Shown: positions 56,988 through 64,000 of the stretch, in pieces
Position numbering within the stretch: the stretch's first letter is position 1
How the letters are laid out: each line of letters starts with the position of its first letter
Origin: Ryuthela nishihirai
Taxonomy: Eukaryota > Arthropoda > Arachnida > Araneae > Heptathelidae
Length of the DNA stretch: 64,000 nt
Reading direction: 5' to 3'
Assembly: GCA_038380435.1 (NCBI GenBank)
Contig: JAWZYU010000034.1
Coordinates: 19,075,404 to 19,139,403 of the forward strand
Program-made: the position numbers and the translations under genes
The notes under the pieces: model-generated
What the model was told of the DNA's origin: nothing
Seen by the model: the letters and a program-made list of their open reading frames with translations, nothing else
Databases searched by the model: none

Positions 56988-58133
56988 AGAATAAGGAAAA
57001 AAATTGTTAACATAGGAGACATTTAGCCTGTTGCATTGTGATTTTGATATTTCAATTCCGTTATTATATATTGCGAGGCCCATAATAAAAAACGAAATAA
57101 AATGGGAGGAGGGGGGAGGGGGACAAGAGACTGGATTCCCCTGTAGATAATATTTTCCCATCTGTTTTGTCTTTAAAAAGGTCCTTGAAAAACAATTCTT
57201 AACTTTAGCATTCCATTAACTTTAGCATTCTCAGGAGGAGGGGGGGGGCCTTTCCTCCTCTAGACCTGCTCTGTTTAGTACATATTTATACCTATTGCTA
57301 TGCGTAATTTATTGATTGCATAAACTGTTTTCAGCTATTTATGGCGACACATATCAATAAAATAACAAAAATTATGTAATATATTATTAATTAACTAATT
57401 CGTTCATTAAAATTTATTTGTTTCTATGAAACATTTGAGGTAATCAAAGTAATATTTTAGTATGTAACGGAAAAGGTATACAGTACTCTGCTAATTACTA
57501 TTCGATACCATGGAGGTAGGAAGAGGGGGAGGCGCCCTTACTATTCTATAGCATAGATTGCTAGTGTAGCCGATGAGAACGGCGGTAGCCAACTTGTTCC
57601 TACTTAGAAAGCCGCGCGATGCACGTCAGTTGCAATATATCCGAATATTTTATGCGAATACTTCTCAATAAAATTGCAATTGTTTCATGTACGAAAAAGA
57701 TTCTTTTTCAGGGTGATCTTCTTATCAAAGGTGATTGAACTCCTTTGGTTAAATTAGCATACTATTTCTACAATTACTGCTAAAGAAAAATCGTTTTTAT
57801 TTTTTGGAAGGTCAATAATTCTTTTACAGTTATCAAAAAACTAGCTTTTTCGTCTTTCGGTTTTGCATTCACTTTGGTTTTTAAACACAATTATTTAACC
57901 CCACTTAAGATTAGTCTCAACAAATTTCATATAAAATGAAAGGTACGCGGCAACTTTTTCATACAATAGATATTGATTGTAGAATTATATCCAGTGCAGT
58001 AAGTAAGGGTAAAGGGACAAGAAAGTTATTAAACTTATTCATATTTCATGCTATTGAAGAACAAACTTTATCTTTTATATAAGCTTAATTATGTAAAACC
58101 AATTTAAAATTTGTTAGAAATACACAAATGAAA

Positions 58134-59424
58134 AGGAGTGATCATTTAATTCGTTGAATGACGCCATAAGTACTCATACGTACCGCTTTTTTTGAAAAGT
58201 AACACTAGGTGGCGCTGTGCTTGACCACTGCGAAGGAAGCTCCACGTGCCTAGTTCATTTGGCATCGACTGCTGTTGTGTTGAGACTGTGATTCGAGTTG
58301 CATGTGATAGACGTTCGTTCAGAATGTCGGAAATTCAGACGGAACAGCAGTATGTTATTCGTTATTGTGTTAGGCTTGGCCTAAGTTCTGCTGTGACTGT
58401 TGAAGAGATGAGTGAAGCCTATGGTAATGACTGTCTTCGTAGGTCTGCCATTTTTAAGTGGCTTAAGTGATTCAAAGAAGTTGTTGTTGATGAACCAATA
58501 CCCGGCCAGCCTTCTTCCTTAATAACACCTGATCAAATCGAAAGAGCCCTGGCCATCCTGAATGAAGGCAGACGAATAACACTTCGTGAAGTGGCTGTGA
58601 AAATGTCAGTTTCATACGGAAGCGCTCATGAAATTGTGAAAACCTATCTGAAAATGGCACGAATCTGTGCTCAATGGATTCCACACAGTTTGACTTCAGA
58701 ACAAAAACAAAAAAAGGGTACAGCTGTACAAGGAGATGCTTAATCGTTTTGAAAGCCAGGGTTCAACTTTCATGAGTCGAATTGTGACTTGCGATGAAAT
58801 TTAGATCTTTCACTGCGATCCCAAAACGAAACAACAATCGAGTCAATGGAAGCATCCCGATTCACTGAGACCCAAGAAAATTCGGGTTTCTCGTTCAGTT
58901 GGGAAACAAATGGCTCTTGTGTTTTTGACATCAAAGGTGTTCTCATTATTCACTTTGTGTCTCGTGGAACAACCATGAATAAGGAAGCTTACTCGAAGGT
59001 TCTCAGAACCGAACTTCGGCGTGCCATTTGCGAAAAACGTCTGGAACTTTCTGGTGTGACTTGGTTTCTCCCTCACGACAACTCCAGGCCCCATATACGG
59101 CTAATGTTGTTCAGCCAGTGATCACTGTTCTGAGGTTCTGCCACATCCTCCATATTCCCCGGACTTTTTTCCTCTTTCCGCGACTGAAGAATGCTTTGAA
59201 AGGAAAATATTTCGCATCCGACGACGAAGCTTGCACAGCCACAACGACACTTCGCATGCTTTCGAAAAATGGCTTCAAAGACGCCTTTAATGCATGGGTA
59301 CAAAGATGGCAAAAATGTGTGAAGTTCAAGGGAGAGTATTTTGAGAAAGACAAATGCCAGGAAGATTCACAGGATGATATTTAATGTACATTTTGCTTCT
59401 GTCCACGAATTAAATGGTCACGCT
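58134..59424 (+). mobile_element. mariner element, right arm
   Basis: Mirror of 37,715-39,002, nested at the same place in the P-like element. Confidence 0.82.
58324..59384 (+). pseudogene. mariner transposase, right arm, broken
   Basis: Starts MSEIQTEQQYVIRYC. It carries the same stop after FKWLK (TGA at 58,468-58,470) and the same later breaks as the left copy. It differs at a few residues (LSSAVT for LSCAVT, ACTATT for ACTVTT, CQEDSQDD for CQEDSEDD), so the transposase was dead before the arms formed. Confidence 0.82.
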
Positions 59425-60308
59425 ATGCGGAATATGTTAACCCCCCCCCCCCCCGCATATTTCAAAGTTGTAATATTGTTTAATCAAAAGTTTCTATGTT
59501 GAGAGTGGATATTTAAAAAGATTTGATTACGATGTTTAATTATCTTCTGTCACATTTTTCAATTAAATGGATATTTTAGGAGTTATAGAGCTTTCAAGTT
59601 AAGTTCTCACTGGCATAACACGGAAGAATATTGTTAAATATTCCAGCGTCCACAACTATTTAAATACTAAACAAATATTGCTGAAAATCGATATTTAAAT
59701 AGCTTTAATTATGATCTTTAATTAAAAATAATAACGAATAACATTAAATACACATTTTACAAGTTATATAGCTTCTATGTATTCACTGGTACAACAGGGA
59801 AATTCTGTAGCCGTTAGGTAGGGTCCATCAAAAGCATAGGAAATGAATAATATGGGTATTACATTCTCTCCCATTTCTTGATTTATTATTTATTTCTCTG
59901 TATTTATAGTAAAGCTTTATTTAATCAGTTTACATTTAAAACACTGGGACACTTTCGCAACCCCCTTCCGGAAGATTGCCATCTCCCCTCCGAAGATTCT
60001 AACTATGCTACGGTTATAAATAGTTGAAAGAAGAAAAAAGTTTTCAATTTCAAAAGCAAAACTTTAGCATTACTTTTTACCTATGAAATGTTATCTCTTT
60101 GATCGTTTTCGCAGGCTTATTGAGACATCCATATACTACGCACGTACCCGTTTTTTAAACACATTCTGTCGTTTGTTAGCACAGCGAAAACACGGTTACG
60201 AGTAGGAGCAATATGGCGAAGCTCGATTACAGTTTTCAAGCGATAGAGCGCCTCCCCCTCTTCCTACCTTCATGTTCAATACAGGAATATTCATTGTTGA
60301 AAATATAT

Positions 60309-60860
60309 TGGTATGAATTTAACGAGATGAAAACAGCGTGAGTTCATATATAGCATATAGGTATACCACACTAAAGTATCAATGATGTAATTTATTACAA
60401 TGGGACATAATTTATACAAATTAGTCAATTTTTATCTAATCATAAAGAAAAACCATTTTCGTATTGAATCTCATTTGTGACGTAATTTAACTTTAACAAC
60501 ACTTTATTCCTTAGAGATGTAAAATGTTCAACATTGATCTCCCTTGAGATCAATGTTGAACATTTTACATCCAAAGACAAACCTTATTGTCGATTCATTT
60601 TTACCACCAGAATCAGGCTTAATCTTAAATCAAATAAAAGCAGTCTTCTTACGTAATATCATACAACACTAATTTTATACACTATATCTTTCTTTCTTCA
60701 CTACTCCACTATATTTTTTTACTTTCTTTCACAATTTTTACTTTTCAAAGCATCAACGCTCTCAACAGTTGATAACGTAAATCGTACACGCATCGCGACT
60801 GTTCATGACACACGATCTGTTCTGTCACAAGCCATTGTCGCACATTAATTTGTCGTAACA
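60309..60860 (-). repeat. Gypsy LTR, right arm
   Basis: Mirror of 36,277-36,828, with the 26-bp-arm hairpin at 60,516-60,571 and the integrase-end-like stretch at 60,861-60,957 before the RT fragment. Confidence 0.65.
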
Positions 60861-60959
60861 CTACGGCCTCCTTAGGTCTTGTTCGTCCCGAATAATTCTG
60901 GATTCCAAAACTTCTTCAGATCTTCGATGAAACAGGGGCCAAACGATCCACGTGAAGAC

Positions 60960-62085
60960 CCAGTGACAGCCTACTCATCTATAAGACAGAAGAGATCCCT
61001 CTGCTTAGCTGAACATCTGTTTCTTTATCAAGTGCGATTCCATTATTACTGATGGGAGAAACAGAGATCCCAGCACAAAGTGACACATTGGCAGCATGTG
61101 GACATTGGGCGGAAACTTCTGGGGCCTTCCAATTGGCAGTCACTGATGCCTCTGGTAAAGCAACTTTGGTTCATGGTATCCTGGTTGCATGGACTTTAGT
61201 CATGATAGATAAAGAACAGATTCATATCAGAGTGATGAACTGTAACAAATCCAATAAATGATTAAAAACGGGAGAAGAATTAGCAATATATGAATCTATT
61301 ACTTGGGTGACAAGTATAAACACAATAGAAGTTACTGACTCAAACCAACACCATACAGACATTCCATCTCATCTTATTGACTTATGGAGAGAAACAAGAA
61401 AAATATTAACTGAAGACAACGCTGCTAAGGCAGAGTACCTACTGAAAGAGATTTCCGACATTTTTTCTGCTACATCAAATGATTATTGGCCGTACTAACC
61501 TAACAGAACATAAGATCAACACTAGTGATTCTCCTCCAGTTCATCTACCAGCAACAAGGCTTCCATTAGCAAAACGAGAGGAGACAGAACAACTCAAAAG
61601 GGACATGGAAGCTCAAGACATTATAGAACCATCACAGAGTCCCTGGACATCACCAGTGGTTCTTGTCAAGAAAAAGGATGATCTTCCCGATTTTGTGTAG
61701 ATTATCGCAGATTAAATGACGTAACAAAGAAAGACTGCTTTCCTTTGCCCAAGATTGATGATACACTGGACACTCTATCTGGGTCAGAATGGTTCTCAAC
61801 ATTAGATGCAAAAAGCGGCAAGTTGGTATACATCCTGAAGATCGTGAGAAAACAGCTTTCACTATAAGAAATGGACTTTGGCAGTTTAAAGTGATGCGAT
61901 TTGGACTTTGCAACGAACCTGCAACGTTTGAACGACTAATGGAGTCGGTGCTCAAAGGTTTGTCTTGGGAGGTCTGCCTGGTATACTTGGACGACATCAT
62001 CGTTCTCGGAAAAACTTTTGAAAAACGTTTGAGAAACCTTTGTCAAGTGTTTGAAAAATTTAGGGCAGCGGTAGTAGCATAAATG
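60960..62085 (+). pseudogene. Gypsy pol fragment, right arm
   Basis: Mirror of 35,052-36,178. A short extra frame, 61,307-61,498 (INTIEVTDSNQHHTDIPSHL), is open here and closed on the left. The RT box is YLDD, and the 3' end is the common cut-off. Confidence 0.82.
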
Positions 62086-63886
62086 ACAGTTCTGGCACAG
62101 TAAAAGGGGCTCGAGAATTCTATGAAAATAATATGGGAAAATTATGGGGGATGAGGGAAAGAAGTATGTTTGTTGTGGTTTTTTGTGAAAATATGTGAGA
62201 AAATTAGAAAAAACGGGGGTGTTTTTAGCATGTTAAAAACTTGTTTAAATTTTTTTAAAGATGAGGTTTAAACTAATTTGTGAATTAGTTTAAATGAATT
62301 AGGTTGAAATGAGGTAAGTGTGTATGAGATAAAATGAAATAGGTTGAAATGAGGTGTGTGTATATGAGATAAAAAAATGATGTGTTTTGTTAAGTTATCA
62401 TACACTTCACTGGATACAGCAGAATCAAAACTTTCTAAGCAAAGTCCAAAGTATTAATTCTGTTATCAAAGAAGAATATTAGAAGTTTTATCCAAAAGTG
62501 AATAAATTTTTTATTATAGAAAAATATTAAAATTTTAATCAAAGTCCGAAGTAATTATTTCGCTACAAGAAAAATAAAACTTTTATTTAAGCAACGTTCA
62601 AGTAATAATTTTGCTACAATAATATTAAAACTTTATCTAACGAAAATCCACTTAATAATTCCCGTTCCAGCTTTACAATTAAATGTATTTAAATCGTACT
62701 TACCTTAGATTGGGACTCTATACCGAAGGGGGATCTCAAACTAACTTCGAATCGCTTGAGATATTTCTTAAATACTCAACCGAATTTAAAACCAAAACTG
62801 AATAAATTTCTTATCATAGAAGAATATTAAAATTTTCATCTAATCAAAGTTCAAGTAATAATTTTGCTATAAGAATATTAAAATATTTATCTTACTAAAG
62901 TCCACGTAATAATTCCCGTTCCAGCTTTACAATTAAATGTATTTAAGTCGTACTTACGCTAGATTGGGACTCTACACCAGAGGGGAAAGTCAAAGTGACC
63001 TGGAGTCGCTTGAGACCTTCTTAAATACTCAACAGAATTCAAACTGAATCTTGAACTTTGGTTTTGGATAAAAAAATTTCAATTTGATGGCAAAGTCCAA
63101 GTAATATTTTTTGCTATCAAACCGATATGTTTATCCGAAACCAAAGTTCAAGATTCAGTAGCAAAGTCCAATAATAATTTTGTTTTCAAACCGAAATTTT
63201 TATCTAAAAACAAAGTTCAAGATTCAGTAGCAAAGTCCAAGTAATAATTTTGCTATCAAACCGTAATTTTTATCCAAAACCAAAGTTCAAGTTTCAGTAG
63301 CAAAGTCTAAGTAATAATTTTTGCTATCAAACCGAAATTTTTATTCAAAATCAAAGTTCAAGATTCAGTAGCAAAGTCCAAGCTATAATTTTGCCATCAA
63401 ACCGAAATTTTTATTCAAAATCAAAGTTCAAGATTCAGTAGCAAAGTCCAAGCTATAATTTTGCTATCAAACCGAAATTTTTATCCAAAACAAAACCAAA
63501 AATCCAAGTAATAATTTTTGCTATCAATCCGAAATTTTATTCAAAATCAAAGTTCAAGATTCAGTTTTGGTTCTGTGGAATATTTAAGAATGGTCTCAAG
63601 CGATTCCAAGTGACTTTGACTTTCCCCTCGTGAAGAGTAGGTATTTATTTTTTTATGTATTTTGTATGTTTTTTTTCAAAGTTGCTTAGTTGAATCGCTG
63701 GTCGTCCATTGGCGCAGGCGGCCGTCAATTTTTCAAAGTCCAGCATTCACTAGAGAAGTTTGAAAAGAATGTCTCGTGAAGTGAAAATGATCGTTAAAAT
63801 TAAGATTAGAATTTTTAGGATGGTCAACAACATTTGAACGGATTAATTGATATTTTCTCTTAAAAACATTTCATCAGATTCAATTA
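62086..63886 (+). repeat. virus-flank repeat, third copy, with minisatellite
   Basis: Mirror of the inner part of 33,252-36,178. Minisatellite units lie at about 63,036-63,560. Outward promoter-like modules are on the minus strand at about 62,691-62,781 and 62,946-63,033, and the core-facing one is on plus at about 63,574-63,638. The 22-codon basic ORF is at 63,769-63,837. Confidence 0.8.
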
Positions 63887-64000
63887 GAAGTTGGGGAACA
63901 TATATTTTTTTTAAAGCGTGCAAATAGATGTAAATTTTGATTGCATTTGAAATAGTTTTTTCAGCCAACAACTAAAAGTTTTCCCTCTAGTGGTTATAAA

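Larger units (their letters stand above)
57509..60274. mobile_element. P-like THAP transposon, right arm
   Basis: Mirror of 36,863-39,629, with the same 28-bp ends and flanking octamers TTCGATAC (57,501-57,508) and TTCAATAC (60,275-60,282). The THAP exon is on the minus strand at 60,081-60,151. It is interrupted by the mariner. Confidence 0.7.
49592..64000 (-). repeat. right arm of a giant inverted repeat (continues past window)
   Basis: Reverse complement of 33,146-47,555. The window ends inside the match, at the sequence paired with the last codons of the capsid gene, so the arm is longer than 14.4 kb. Confidence 0.97.

Noticed and set aside
33146..64000. Giant inverted repeat as a plain fold-back read artefact
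   Set aside because: Such artefacts give identical arms. Here the arms differ in stops, indels and microsatellite lengths. A haplotype-joining artefact is not excluded.

Overview
The window is AT-rich animal DNA made almost entirely of transposable elements, most of them broken. I see no intact host gene, no rRNA or tRNA gene, no CRISPR and no bacterial operon structure. The mix of RTE-type and RNase H-bearing LINEs, a tRNA-derived SINE, a Gypsy-type LTR element, a mariner, a P-like THAP element and a Polinton/adintovirus-like element points to an invertebrate, most likely an arthropod. The species cannot be fixed from this sequence.

Region 1 (1-12.1 kb) begins with the 3' part of an RTE-type LINE. 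It is followed by two diverged direct copies of a compound repeat (about 2.47-3.96 and 8.57-10.12 kb). Each copy carries a SINE tail and a decayed THAP zinc-finger exon, and each is followed at the same point by a LINE with an RNase H domain. An inverted, diverged relative of the repeat lies at about 6.8-8.46 kb. Region 2 (13.4-17.3 kb) is a satellite of about seventeen 210-bp units, each a dimer of a roughly 105-bp repeat. Region 3 (17.3-20.5 kb) shows nothing I can name.

Region 4 (20.5-36.8 kb) is the most informative. A fossil Polinton/adintovirus-like core (26.3-33.3 kb) retains recognisable remains of protein-primed DNA polymerase B, a conserved small virion-type gene, a repeat-built fibre-like protein, a packaging ATPase, a retroviral-type integrase with chromodomain, a PLA2-like protein and a double jelly-roll capsid protein. 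It is flanked by long inverted repeats of about 3 kb. These contain a 70-bp minisatellite, promoter-like modules facing both inward and outward, and a Gypsy element truncated at the same point on both sides.

Region 5 (33.1-64.0 kb) is a giant inverted repeat. The arm at 33,146-47,555 is matched in reverse by 49,592-64,000 around a 2.0-kb spacer, with total register drift of only about 10 bp. The right arm runs off the window. Each arm holds, from outside in, the capsid-proximal inverted repeat, the Gypsy fragment with an inverted LTR, a P-like THAP element with a nested mariner, diverged SINE-like blocks, an unrecognised 138-codon ORF and a nearly full-length RTE LINE. The two LINE copies face each other across the spacer and carry different inactivating mutations, so the arms have evolved separately since duplication, or they are two haplotypes joined in the assembly.

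Nothing here acts as a working pathway today. What can be read is an order of nesting: mariner inside the P-like element, a Gypsy fragment inside the virus-like element's flanks, and the whole block then duplicated as a palindrome.
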